A stretch of 22,579 bases of DNA. It comes from Planctomycetota bacterium. GTDB taxonomy: Bacteria > Planctomycetota > Planctomycetia > Pirellulales > Pirellulaceae. The position numbers and the translations under genes are program-made. A model generated the notes under the pieces. The model was given only the letters and a program-made list of their open reading frames with translations, had not been told where the DNA came from and did not search any database. Positions 8,445-16,218 of this stretch are shown here, piece by piece; positions within the stretch are counted from its first letter, which is position 1, and each line of letters begins with the position of its first letter. The stretch spans positions 1 to 22,579 of the forward strand of contig JAPLNJ010000676.1 of assembly GCA_026692885.1 (NCBI GenBank), written 5' to 3'.

Positions 8445-9428
8445 ATGAGCTTCCGGACAAATGGCCGATTTGATGTCCGCCTGGCAGAATTCGGCATGTT
8501 GGCAATCCTCGGCCTGACGGCGACGAACGGTGACGGGACGGCCTTATCCGCTGCCGGTCCTGCGGCTGAGACCGCGGCGGGCGATCGAACTCCATCCCCC
8601 GGATCAACCGGGTTTGCCGAGTTCACCGGCCGGACGGATGCGGTCGAGACCATCGAGGTAAGGCCGGGCGTTTCCGGATATCTGGTGAAGACCTTGTTCG
8701 CGGCCGGGCAGCAAGTCGAGCAGGGCCAGATGCTCTTCGAGGTCGATTTCCGACTGTATCGGGCGGCTTTGGAAAAGGCCCAGGCGGAGCTGATCCGGGC
8801 GAGAGCCGAGACGACTGTCGCACAGGCCGAGTTTGCGCGGACGAAACAGCTCTTGGCCACCCGTGGCTCTTCTCAGGCAGACGTTGAAAAAGCTACCGCC
8901 CAGCTTGGCGCCGCCGAGGCCACGATAAAGGTAGCTGAGGCGGAAGTGGACGTAGCGAGCTTGAACTTGGAGGCCACCCGTATCACCTCACCGATTACTG
9001 GTCGAATTGGCCAAGCAGCTGTCAGCGTGGGTAATTGGCTCCAGACAGGCACGTTGCTCGCCACGATCGTGAGCCAAGACCCGATCCATGTCTACTTCGA
9101 TGTCGACGAGAAGCACCACCGGCAGTTCGCCCGGGAAGCTCGGCGGGACGAGGCTTCGGGCCGCGGCAAGTCGCCGGTGATTCCGGTTCAGATCGGCTTG
9201 GCCGACGAACAGGGTTTTCCCCGTCAGGGAACGCTCAACTTCCTGGACATCCGGTTCGATGCGGCGAAGGGTACCATTCGCTATCGAGCGGTGCTAAGTA
9301 ACGCCGACCGCTCCCTGCTGCCTGGGCTATTCGTCCGTGTGCGGATGCCGTTCCGGCGTCCCACTGGTGCCGAAGGCGTAGAATCGTCCCCCGATGAATC
9401 CCCGCGTACGCCGCGATCTGGCAAGTAA
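8445..9428 (+). CDS. RND-type periplasmic adaptor (HlyD/AcrA family), orphan and short
   Basis: The 327-residue membrane-fusion protein would link an inner-membrane pump to an outer-membrane channel. Order of parts: N-terminal export segment with a weak hydrophobic stretch (residues 14-28), a Pro/Ala-rich linker, a beta-barrel/lipoyl half (VRPGVSGYLVKTLFAAGQQV), an alpha-helical hairpin (LYRAALEKAQAELIRARAET to EADVEVASLN-like helices, residues 105-175), the second lipoyl half (ITSPITGRIG) and a beta-barrel ending in LLPGLFVRVRMP. The usual last domain (about 50-70 residues) is missing, and the tail is Ser/Pro-rich. No pump or outer-membrane gene follows. AGGAG lies about 8 bases before the ATG. 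It may be a relic or may serve a pump elsewhere. Confidence 0.85.
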   Translation: MSFRTNGRFDVRLAEFGMLAILGLTATNGDGTALSAAGPAAETAAGDRTPSPGSTGFAEFTGRTDAVETIEVRPGVSGYLVKTLFAAGQQVEQGQMLFEVDFRLYRAALEKAQAELIRARAETTVAQAEFARTKQLLATRGSSQADVEKATAQLGAAEATIKVAEAEVDVASLNLEATRITSPITGRIGQAAVSVGNWLQTGTLLATIVSQDPIHVYFDVDEKHHRQFAREARRDEASGRGKSPVIPVQIGLADEQGFPRQGTLNFLDIRFDAAKGTIRYRAVLSNADRSLLPGLFVRVRMPFRRPTGAEGVESSPDESPRTPRSGK

Positions 9429-9721
9429 CGGCCGCAGGCCCGCACGGAGCGACTCGGCGACGACCGCGACGGCACGGGCCATCCCGCCTGGGAGACGCTG
9501 CCGGAAGTGGCCTCCATCGAAGCGCCGCTGGTGCAGCACGACGCTGGGTGGTTCTCGTCGGCTGGATTCCACGGGGGGATGTTGCACGCTGCTCTCCCCG
9601 TACCTTAAACTGATCCTCACGTGGCACCGGGAACACATTGCGGCTCCCAGACGCCCGGAATTCTCAAGCAATCAAGGGGGAAGGACATCGGCCGCGTGGC
9701 GGCCGCAGAGACAATTTGAAC
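9429..9721 (+). other. Gene-free stretch before the structured leader
   Basis: An open frame across 9394-9783 has an Arg/Ser/Thr-rich product with no family features, and overlaps the adaptor's tail, so it is not called. Near the end, GGCCGC (9690-9695) pairs with GCGGCC (9699-9704) around a 3-base loop. The stretch is likely an intergenic region holding the promoter of the sigma-factor unit; I cannot place -35/-10 boxes with confidence. Confidence 0.4.
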
Positions 9722-9892
9722 GACGCGTGAGCGTCAAGGAAACTGCTTCCTACCAAACGACCAACCTGAGCGCAAGCTCTTGACGCACAGAAGCAGCCTT
9801 GTGCCGCGCCCCGAAAAGGGGCGTCGGCCGGGCTGTTCTGTGCGCCTCTTGGTCGAGGTGGTAGGAGCGGTCTGGTGCGGACGCCCTTTTTT
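9722..9892 (+). ncRNA. Candidate structured leader or small RNA before the sigma-factor gene
   Basis: The 171-base block is unusually rich in pairing. A 24-bp hairpin spans 9784-9844: CGCACAGAA/TTCTGTGCG, one bulged G, CAGCC/GGCTG, GCCG/CGGC, one bulged T, CGCCCC/GGGGCG, loop GAAAA. Upstream lie GACGC-GTGA-GCGTC (9722-9735) and GAGC-GCAA-GCTC (9768-9779), both with GNRA loops. A competing pseudoknot is possible: GCGTCAAG (9731-9738) with CTTGACGC (9779-9786), and CTGCTTC (9743-9749) with GAAGCAG (9790-9796). Finally AAAAGGGGCGTC (9814-9825) can pair with GACGCCC plus T-run (9880-9891), one G-U included. All pairings were traced by eye. It could be an attenuator of the sigma unit or a free-standing RNA ending at the T6. 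I match it to no known class. Confidence 0.55.
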
Positions 9893-9941
9893 CGTTCTTG
9901 AGCGATCGCACGAAGACACCTCGACAAGGAACAATCGTGCC

Positions 9942-10556
9942 GTGCCCGACTCGTTGATCTCCAGCTACCAATCGCTTGGCTCCACCTCGTCCAGCCTGCT
10001 ACAGCGCGTGAGGCAGAACGATCAGGACGGCTGGCGGCGGTTGGTCCGGGTGTACGGCCCGCTGGTGCTTTATTGGTGCCGCCGAGCAAGCGTGCCGCAA
10101 GACGACCGCGTCGACGTATTCCAAGACGTATTCCGGGCCGTTTCCCGGCACATCGGCACTTTCGAGCCGGAGAGGCCGGGGAGCTTCCGCGCGTGGCTAC
10201 GCTCGATCGTCCACACCAAGGCGGTGGACTACTTCACCAAACGCGTCGAAGGGGCGGCAGCAGCGGGTGGAACGGACGCCTACCGTCGTCTGATGGACCT
10301 GGCTGACGAGCAGGGAACGTCCGAGTCTTCCTCGCTGGAACCCCCCGAAGAAATCTTGGTGCTCCGGCAAGCCCTGGCCCTGGTGCAATCTGAGTTCGAG
10401 CCGAAGAGCTGGGAGGCGGCCTGGCGCACGATCGTTGACGGGCGGACCGCAGGGGAGGCGGCCGAAGAATTGGGCATGACGCCCGCTGCCGTCCGCAAAG
10501 CCAAGAGCCGGATTCTCCAACGGCTACGGGCGGAAATGGACGGACTGCTGGATTAG
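9942..10556 (+). CDS. ECF-type RNA polymerase sigma factor
   Basis: The 204-residue sigma-70 family protein would direct RNA polymerase to a specific promoter set. Region 2 (residues 18-90) includes DGWRRLVRVYGPLVLYWCRR and a DVFQDVFRAVSRHI block, followed by SFRAWLRSIVHTKAVDYF. Region 4 (about 140-200) is EPKSWEAAWRTIVDGRTAGE then AAEELGMTPAAVRKAKSRIL, an HTH. It resembles the planctomycete ECF group linked to protein kinases. GTG 9942 is chosen because AAGGA lies 11 bases upstream; an earlier in-frame TTG (9780) would translate the structured leader. The kinase with a zinc anti-sigma-type finger lies downstream, suggesting control by phosphorylation or by sequestration (inference). Confidence 0.85.
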   Translation: MPDSLISSYQSLGSTSSSLLQRVRQNDQDGWRRLVRVYGPLVLYWCRRASVPQDDRVDVFQDVFRAVSRHIGTFEPERPGSFRAWLRSIVHTKAVDYFTKRVEGAAAAGGTDAYRRLMDLADEQGTSESSSLEPPEEILVLRQALALVQSEFEPKSWEAAWRTIVDGRTAGEAAEELGMTPAAVRKAKSRILQRLRAEMDGLLD

Positions 10557-10813
10557 ACGGAACTGCAAACGCTGAGACAGAGGGATGTTGCGAACGGGAT
10601 CAGCGGTGAATCACCCTCGTCCCAAGAAAGAGATGTCACACCCTGACTGTTCTTGTTGAGTGGAAGGCGAGCGTGCCGCCCGACGAGACAGCCTCGGTGG
10701 GGACATGCCGCCAGAGGCAATGCCCTCAACGGCCTTCCGGTGCCAAACCGCGGGAGGCCCCGCGCCCGACCGCTTCCGGAGACCCGCGAGGCCCCAGTTT
10801 AAGGACCGAAATC

Positions 10814-10948
10814 ATGGACAAGTTCCCAGCTCCGTTGGCCGCATCGCTTATTGTCGGCGGCTTGGTGAGTGTTTCGTTGTTAGGGTGGTGGCCGCTGCTC
10901 GGCATTCTTGCGGCCGTAGGTACGGCTGCGTCCATTGCCAAAAGATGA
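10814..10948 (+). CDS. 44-residue two-span membrane protein, WPLxGILAAVGTA family
   Basis: The ATG is preceded by AAGGACCGAA, a fair ribosome site. The product is almost entirely hydrophobic: MDKFPAPLAASLIVGGLVSV, then a turn with GWWPL, then LGILAAVGTAASIAKR. That gives two short spans with a central Trp-Pro turn and a basic C-terminus. A paralogue on the opposite strand (16219-16362) shares 25 of 44 aligned residues, including GxWPLxGILAAVGTA. The homology makes both genuine genes. It sits between a sigma factor and its kinase. About 257 bases separate it from the sigma gene, including a CGCGGG/CCCGCG hairpin at 10749-10764. Function unknown. Confidence 0.7.
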   Translation: MDKFPAPLAASLIVGGLVSVSLLGWWPLLGILAAVGTAASIAKR

Positions 10949-10978
10949 ACCGACATCCGCTAACCGGCGTCGACGATC

Positions 10979-12790
10979 ATGGCTACCCCAACCTGTCCAA
11001 GCTCTGAATTGCTGGCCGACTATGCACTCGGTCGAGTCTCGGTCCAGGACTTGGAGCGGGTTGCGATCCATGTGGATCAGTGCCCGGAGTGCCAAGCCCA
11101 GCTGGAAGCACTGGAAAGCGTGAACGACAGCTTCGTTTCCAGGCTGCGTCAGCCGCTGCCGGACCTGCCCGATCAGGACTCGGAACTAAATGCCCTGATT
11201 GCCCAGGCCGAGGCGATCCGGCTGGCTCCTGCGGCGGAGGCGAGCGAGGCAGCATCATCGGACGCACACTCGGCGCCCCCGGCGTTGGAAACGGTGCTCC
11301 CGACTACGCTGGGTCAATATGAACTGCTGGAGATGCTCGGGCGAGGCGGGATGGGCATGGTCTACAAGGCCCGGCACCTGCGGCTGAAGCGGATCGTCGC
11401 CGTGAAGGTGATTTCCCCGCAGCGGCTGCCCGATCCGCACGCCGTCGCCCGTTTCAATCGCGAGATGGAGGCGGTGGGACGGCTTAGCCACGCGAACATC
11501 GTCCAGGCCACAGACGCAGGGGAGGCCGCTGGGCAGCACTTCCTGGCCATGGAGTTCGTTGACGGGCGAGACCTCTCCCAGTTGGTTCGTTGTGGCGGCC
11601 CGCTGTCCGTGGCCGACGCCTGCGAGATCGCCCGGCAAGCAGCCCTTGGACTCCAGCACGCCCACGGGCATGGCTTGGTGCATCGGGACGTGAAGCCCTC
11701 CAACCTGATGGTCACCCATGATGGCACCGTGAAGTTGCTCGATCTGGGTTTGGCCCTGCTTTTGGACATGCCGGGCGACGATGTGGGGCCGACAGGCTCC
11801 CAACAGATCCTGGGCAGTCCTGACTTCATGGCCCCGGAGCAGGTGCAGGATTCGCACGAGGTGGACGCGCGGACCGATCTCTACTCCCTCGGTTGCACGC
11901 TGTATTACCTGCTCACCGCTCGGCCACCGTTCGCTTCGCCACAATACGACACACGCCTCAAGAAAGTGTTTGCCCACGTCCGGGCACAGCCTACACCGAT
12001 CCAGGAATTGTGCCCGGACATCCCTGTTGCGCTGGCCGAGTTGGTGACTCGTCTCTTGGCGAAGGCGGCCGGTGATCGACCTCAAACAGCTGCCGACGCA
12101 GCGGCTGCGTTGACCCCGCTGGCCGCTGGCCATGACCTCCCGGGGCTGGTCCTCGCGCGACTTGGTCCCACGTCGGCCGAGCCGTTCGTATCCCAGGCTT
12201 GGCCATCTCAGGCGGCGGCCTCGAACCGCCCGTCTTCGTTCGCACCCAACTTTCCGCACCTCCGCCGCACTTCGATCCTGCTTGGCCTCGGTGCTGTCGT
12301 GGTACTGGCGATCACCTGGGGCTACTGGGCTCGTCATTCGGCAATCCACACGCCCGCCAGTGCCGCGAACCACGAGCCCGCGCCACTCGCCGTCCAAGAC
12401 GCTCCTGCCACGGGCCGGTTTTTCTTCAAGGGGACTCCCGAAGGTGCGGTCCTGCGAATCTCTGGCGGTCCCGATGGGCCGATCCTCGTTGACATGGATG
12501 AGCAGCGTTCCATTTCGCTCGCGCCGGGCAATTACCGCATCGAGATCGAACGCGAAACGAAGCCACACATGGTCATGCAAAAACAGGTGACGTTGGAAGC
12601 GGGCGAGAGCGCGACCGTCGTCGTCGGCCCGGCGATACCCATCCCAGACCACTTGGACAAGACGCACAGTGAATTCCAAACACTGCTGGAGACGGTGCGT
12701 TCAGGCAATCAGCAGTTGCAGGAAGAGAACCGACGTCGCGATGCCGAAGCCAGCCGCCTGGAGGCTGAATCACTTCCGCCGACACAGTGA
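10979..12790 (+). CDS. Transmembrane Ser/Thr protein kinase with N-terminal ZAS-type zinc finger
   Basis: The 603-residue protein is a Hanks-type kinase. Residues 5-45 form an anti-sigma-like finger with H31-x3-C35-x2-C38. The kinase domain spans about 112-385: glycine loop LGRGGMGMVYK, catalytic Lys in VAVKVIS (about 143), HRDVKPSN (about 235-242), DLG instead of DFG (about 255), and an APE motif in FMAPEQV. One transmembrane helix (about 431-450, SILLGLGAVVVLAITWGY) places the kinase inside and the tail outside. The tail contains a PEGA-like beta repeat (FKGTPEGAVLRISGG..APGNYRIEIE, about 482-550) and a coiled-coil end. The finger suggests that this protein both senses and restrains the sigma factor at 9942 (inference). 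The stop is 11 bases before the M48 gene start. Confidence 0.9.
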   Translation: MATPTCPSSELLADYALGRVSVQDLERVAIHVDQCPECQAQLEALESVNDSFVSRLRQPLPDLPDQDSELNALIAQAEAIRLAPAAEASEAASSDAHSAPPALETVLPTTLGQYELLEMLGRGGMGMVYKARHLRLKRIVAVKVISPQRLPDPHAVARFNREMEAVGRLSHANIVQATDAGEAAGQHFLAMEFVDGRDLSQLVRCGGPLSVADACEIARQAALGLQHAHGHGLVHRDVKPSNLMVTHDGTVKLLDLGLALLLDMPGDDVGPTGSQQILGSPDFMAPEQVQDSHEVDARTDLYSLGCTLYYLLTARPPFASPQYDTRLKKVFAHVRAQPTPIQELCPDIPVALAELVTRLLAKAAGDRPQTAADAAAALTPLAAGHDLPGLVLARLGPTSAEPFVSQAWPSQAAASNRPSSFAPNFPHLRRTSILLGLGAVVVLAITWGYWARHSAIHTPASAANHEPAPLAVQDAPATGRFFFKGTPEGAVLRISGGPDGPILVDMDEQRSISLAPGNYRIEIERETKPHMVMQKQVTLEAGESATVVVGPAIPIPDHLDKTHSEFQTLLETVRSGNQQLQEENRRRDAEASRLEAESLPPTQ

Positions 12791-12801
12791 AGGAACCGAA
12801 C

Positions 12802-13728
12802 ATGACGCTGATCAAGTGCCCTGAATGTGACCGTGACATCAGCGACCGGGCCAGAGCTTGCCCTAACTGTGCGCATCCCATGCCCCCTGGTGCTGCCCCT
12901 CGCCGCGCCGCAGCAGCTGCCCCGACGCCCGCGTACACGAACTACAGTGACTTCCGGGTGGCCGGGGAGATGGCATCGCTGTGGATCGGGATCGGCATTC
13001 TCCTCGTTCTTGCACTGTTGTCACTCTTCACTCAAATGTGGCTGGTACTTGCCTTCGTTCTCATTGGCGCGGCCATCTACATCTGGATCAAGCAGGGCCA
13101 GTTGCTCGGCAACGCAATCAAGGTGTCGCAAAACCAGTTTCCCGAAGTCAACGGGGTAGTTGAGCAGTCAGCACGTCGCCTCGGCATCCAACGACCTGAC
13201 GTGTTCATCACGTACGATCCGATGATCAACGCATTTGCCATGGGGTTCTTGGCCAAGAAAAGCGTCGTCCTCCATTCCGCCCTGGTCGAGGCGATGACGC
13301 TGGAGGAACTTCAACAGGTCATCGGACACGAGTTGTCGCACATCAAGTTCGGTCACACAAGTTTGGGGGTCCTCACAAACGCGGCCGCGATAAACGTGTT
13401 TGGCGTCTCCCAGGTACTCAGTCTGGTGTTTCTGCGTTGGAGTCGTAAGGCCGAATACAGCTGCGACCGGGGTGGACTGATCGCTGGCCGCAACTTGAAG
13501 GCCGCCGTTTCGGCCATGTGCAAGATCGCTGTGGGTGCGGAGCTGTTCAAGAAGCTGGACATCGACCATTTCCTGAAACAGCAGCTGGATGTTGACCAGA
13601 ACGAGGTTGCCAGGCTCAGCGAGACGCTGATAGGACACCCATACCTGGTCAAGCGAATCCAATCGATTAAAGACTTCCACAATTCGGCTCAGTACGCGGC
13701 CCTGACCGCGCAGAACACTGCCCCATAA
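12802..13728 (+). CDS. Membrane M48 (HtpX-like) metallopeptidase with N-terminal zinc ribbon
   Basis: The 308-residue zinc protease likely cleaves damaged membrane or exported proteins. N-terminus: zinc ribbon C6-x2-C9 ... C20-x2-C23 (KCPECDRDISDRARACPNC). Two hydrophobic segments at about 58-96 follow. The catalytic HELSHIKFGH (about 176-185) and third ligand Glu in AEYSCDRGG (about 218) are intact. The late region carries HPYLVKRIQSI, a family hallmark. Start: ATG 12802, with AAGGAACCGAAC just upstream, identical in style to the site at 1200. The GTG at 12787 is rejected. The N-terminal ribbon is shared with the next two genes, so they probably recognise a common partner. Confidence 0.88.
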   Translation: MTLIKCPECDRDISDRARACPNCAHPMPPGAAPRRAAAAAPTPAYTNYSDFRVAGEMASLWIGIGILLVLALLSLFTQMWLVLAFVLIGAAIYIWIKQGQLLGNAIKVSQNQFPEVNGVVEQSARRLGIQRPDVFITYDPMINAFAMGFLAKKSVVLHSALVEAMTLEELQQVIGHELSHIKFGHTSLGVLTNAAAINVFGVSQVLSLVFLRWSRKAEYSCDRGGLIAGRNLKAAVSAMCKIAVGAELFKKLDIDHFLKQQLDVDQNEVARLSETLIGHPYLVKRIQSIKDFHNSAQYAALTAQNTAP

Positions 13729-13908
13729 GGCGCACCGCCCACACCGGACGGTCGCCCGCGAATGATCCAACGCCTTTTGTCGTGACAACGGACAACGGAT
13801 TGTAGCGACTTGCCAGAACCGGCCGTGGAGCAGGTCGCGTCAACGTGATGCCAGAAGGGCCGGTGCGGCCGACGTTACTTCTAGCGCAGCGAGTAGAGAG
13901 GATGTGCA

Positions 13909-14589
13909 ATGGCCCTAATCAAGTGCTCAGAATGCAGGCGCGACATCAGCGACAAAGCAACGGCGTGCCCACACTGCGGCTGCCCTGTGGAGATCGTAAC
14001 CGCGTCCCCTGTGGAATCGGCAACGCCGCATACGCCACCGCCCGTTTCCCAGGGAACGACGCGCATAAACTGGATCCCGGTCTTGGTCATTTACGTTAGC
14101 GCGAGTGTTGTCGGCTTGCTGACGGACTTGGTCGAACTCTCAGATGGCGCCGACGCAGCGGTCACTCTTATGCTCTTGTCCGTGCCGCTGTTCATCCTCC
14201 AGGTTGTCTTCTTCTGCATTCTCCATTACCGCTGCTGGAGAGCCTTGCCGGAGGACCGACGAGCCACAACGCCAGCAAGAGCGATTGGGTTCATGTTCAT
14301 TCCGTTGTTTAACTTCTACTGGGCGTTTGTCACTTGGCCGAAGCTCTCCGTTGGGCTATTGCAATGGCAAAGAGATGTCGGCGTAGACCGCCCCGACGAT
14401 ACGCGGAACATGGCGTATGCCTATGCCGTTCTCATCATAGGTGCTGTTACCATCAGTTGGATGAGCAAATGGCTTGGCATTCTGATCAGCATCGCAGATG
14501 TGGTCGTGTTTGTCCTGTACTATCGACAGGTGGTTTCGGGGTTGAACCGGATGCTTTCACATGGCGCCGCGCCAGTGAGCGGGGCATGA
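13909..14589 (+). CDS. Multi-pass membrane protein with N-terminal zinc ribbon
   Basis: The 226-residue protein opens with MALIKCSECRRDISD and ACPHCGCP, a C-x2-C...C-x2-C zinc ribbon nearly identical to its neighbours. A Pro/Thr-rich linker (residues 30-48) leads to at least five hydrophobic segments: about 50-70, 83-105, 120-140, 165-185 and 190-205. The RCWRALPEDRRA loop and FNFYWAFVTWPKLSVGL resemble DUF4328-like membrane proteins, but I hold that loosely. AGAGGA lies about 9 bases before the ATG. The 180-base gap upstream carries GGCCG-GTG-CGGCC (13858-13870) and a direct repeat of ACAACGGA near 13787-13799. Function unknown. Confidence 0.75.
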   Translation: MALIKCSECRRDISDKATACPHCGCPVEIVTASPVESATPHTPPPVSQGTTRINWIPVLVIYVSASVVGLLTDLVELSDGADAAVTLMLLSVPLFILQVVFFCILHYRCWRALPEDRRATTPARAIGFMFIPLFNFYWAFVTWPKLSVGLLQWQRDVGVDRPDDTRNMAYAYAVLIIGAVTISWMSKWLGILISIADVVVFVLYYRQVVSGLNRMLSHGAAPVSGA

Positions 14590-14652
14590 GCGACATCGCG
14601 ACTGGTGCTGGAGGTTGCGATTTCTGAGTCGGTTGTCGAAGGGGTAGATCAC

Positions 14653-15639
14653 ATGGCTCTTGTCAAGTGCCCGGAATGCGGTCATGAGGTAGACGAAGCA
14701 GCGGTGGCGTGCCCGAACTGCGGCTGCCCAGCGTCGGAGTGGAAGACGCCGAATGCAGCCGATTGGGCCGCCGATGACGGTTTCGTAGACTACTATGCGA
14801 TTCTCGGCGTTTCGTCGGATGCGACCGTAGCACAGATGGCTCAAGCCTATCGTCGGGCTGCATTGAAGCACCACCCCGATCGTGGCGGTTCGCACGAGGA
14901 CATGGCGCGGGTGAACGAGGCATGGGAGGTCCTTTCCGATCCTGACAAAAGGCGCGAGTACGATCAGTTGCGCACGCAGGTGCCGGATTCAGGTGCTCGG
15001 GCCGGATGGACCGAGAAGACGGAGGATGTACGGCGCAGAGCACAGGAGTATCCCCGGCAGTGGAGTGATTTCGAGCGATGGATGCACAAGTTCGTGGACG
15101 ACGTGACGGCGGCCGATTACGGCACAGAGAAGCTAGGGCCTGCCACTTTCCCCACGGCTGGCAGAAGCGTATCTGGTTGCCTAATGATTGGCTGCGGGGG
15201 AGTCCTGGGACTCGTGGCGCTCCTGGCACTTATCGTATTCGTTGAAACGGGTGTGAATGCAGCTCTTCCTGGCGCCAACGCGCACTTTCAAATGCCACAG
15301 TTGTTTTGGATAGCCGCCGTTCTGATGTTTGCGTCCGGAGGCGCTTGGGTAGGCGCGAAGGCACACAAGGTTCTCAGGGACGCGATGGAGGGCAACCGGC
15401 GTGCCAGGGCATCATCCGCGGCAGAAGGCACTCCGGCAGGAGGCAGCGGCGGGAACCAATCGGGAAATAGCGGGATCCACAACCGTGCCCCTGGCCAGCA
15501 GCCCGTCATGGCAGAAGTCGTGACGCAAGACACCCTGAGGTGTCCTATCTGCAATCAGTCGCTGCGAGTGCCCAAAGTGGGGGCGGAGATCACCGTTACT
15601 TGCCCGAAATGCAAAAGCAAGTTCAATCACAATTCGTAG
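14653..15639 (+). CDS. J-domain co-chaperone-like membrane protein with two zinc ribbons
   Basis: The 328-residue protein starts at ATG 14653 (AAGGGG upstream), where the shared N-terminal zinc ribbon begins (C6, C9, C20, C23). Residues about 40-105 form a J domain (DYYAILGVSSDATVAQMAQA, then HHPDRGG with the HPD motif, then NEAWEVLSDPDKRREYDQL) that would activate an Hsp70. Two hydrophobic segments (about 178-205 and 218-240) follow. A Gly/Ser/Asn-rich linker leads to a C-terminal ribbon (CPICNQSL..VTCPKCKSKF). Thus the protein tethers an Hsp70 activator to the membrane beside an M48 protease in the same locus, which points to membrane protein quality control. It is the last gene before the convergent cluster. 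Confidence 0.88.
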   Translation: MALVKCPECGHEVDEAAVACPNCGCPASEWKTPNAADWAADDGFVDYYAILGVSSDATVAQMAQAYRRAALKHHPDRGGSHEDMARVNEAWEVLSDPDKRREYDQLRTQVPDSGARAGWTEKTEDVRRRAQEYPRQWSDFERWMHKFVDDVTAADYGTEKLGPATFPTAGRSVSGCLMIGCGGVLGLVALLALIVFVETGVNAALPGANAHFQMPQLFWIAAVLMFASGGAWVGAKAHKVLRDAMEGNRRARASSAAEGTPAGGSGGNQSGNSGIHNRAPGQQPVMAEVVTQDTLRCPICNQSLRVPKVGAEITVTCPKCKSKFNHNS

Positions 15640-15775
15640 ATCAGCCGCTTTCGCGTATGTGCCATCGCTAGTCTTGCTGGGTGTGGCAGGAATGACATGC
15701 TTCTTTGTTGTTCGTCACCGCGGCTGATAGGTAAGAAATTGCGCCCGCTACGACTTATCCGCCGACGCCAAGACA

Positions 15776-15817
15776 CCCGTCCTGCCTCGCCGCTTCACGC
15801 AGCAAAGGCAGGACGGG
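15776..15817. terminator. 12-bp perfect inverted repeat between convergent units
   Basis: CCCGTCCTGCCT (15776-15787) and AGGCAGGACGGG (15806-15817) are exact reverse complements with an 18-base loop. It lies between the + strand J-domain gene (ends 15639) and the - strand small genes (end 15943). GGGGAAATC on the + side and GTGTCTTGG on the - side lack clear T-runs. The site suits a bidirectional terminator. Confidence 0.55.
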
Positions 15818-15942
15818 GAAATCACTTCTTCATCGGCACCGGTTGCACTCCGGCATGCCGACGACCGATCCCGTAGCCAGTGTCCGGCCGCTCAGCGCGA
15901 GCACGGACGACCAACCGGGGTGCGGAGTCGACAACGATGATT

Positions 15943-16104
15943 CTACGACGGTCGCGGCGACCGCCGACGCGGCGGGCGGTCGTGTGCCAAGCGGCGCGAC
16001 AAGTTCAGTCGACAGGGCGAGATCTTGATCGGGCGAGCCCCACCGGCCAGGTAGCCCAGGCACCCAATCGCAGCCACAGCGGCAAAAGCCAAGAGACAGT
16101 TCAT
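15943..16104 (-). CDS. Small membrane/secreted protein, possibly frameshifted
   Basis: The ATG at 16104 is preceded by AAAGGAA (spacing about 9). The first 25 residues are an export signal or transmembrane helix (MNCLLAFAAVAAIGCLGYLA). In the current frame the product is 53 residues, with an Arg/Pro-rich tail ending RRRSPRPS. The adjacent frame continues 15830 onward as DLALSTELVAPLG..., ending PECNRCR. Adding one base to the four-C run at 16038-16041 would join the helix to that longer tail, giving about 91 residues with a CxxC end. Which frame is real is not settled. It is the last gene of the minus cluster. Confidence 0.45.
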   Translation of the reverse strand: MNCLLAFAAVAAIGCLGYLAGGARPIKISPCRLNLSRRLAHDRPPRRRSPRPS

Positions 16105-16218
16105 GCGAGTGTTCCTTTCCATTCGTGAAAGTGACGAGAAATACCGGCCGCAGGAGCGGCGACGTGTGAGGCAATGCGATAGTCGCAGTGCCCGGGCCGT
16201 CGCCACCGCGACCGAGTG

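Noticed and set aside
9394..9783. Plus-strand frame after the adaptor
   Set aside because: Overlaps the adaptor's end, no ribosome site, and its tail is the structured leader RNA.
9790..9798. GAAGCAGCC, as in the SRP RNA loop
   Set aside because: The surrounding bases do not form the SRP helix 8 fold; the match is a short coincidence within the 24-bp hairpin.
11255..12679. Long minus-strand open frame (474 codons) opposite the kinase
   Set aside because: It mirrors the kinase gene, whose domain structure is unmistakable, and its product is Arg/Gln-rich without any family feature.
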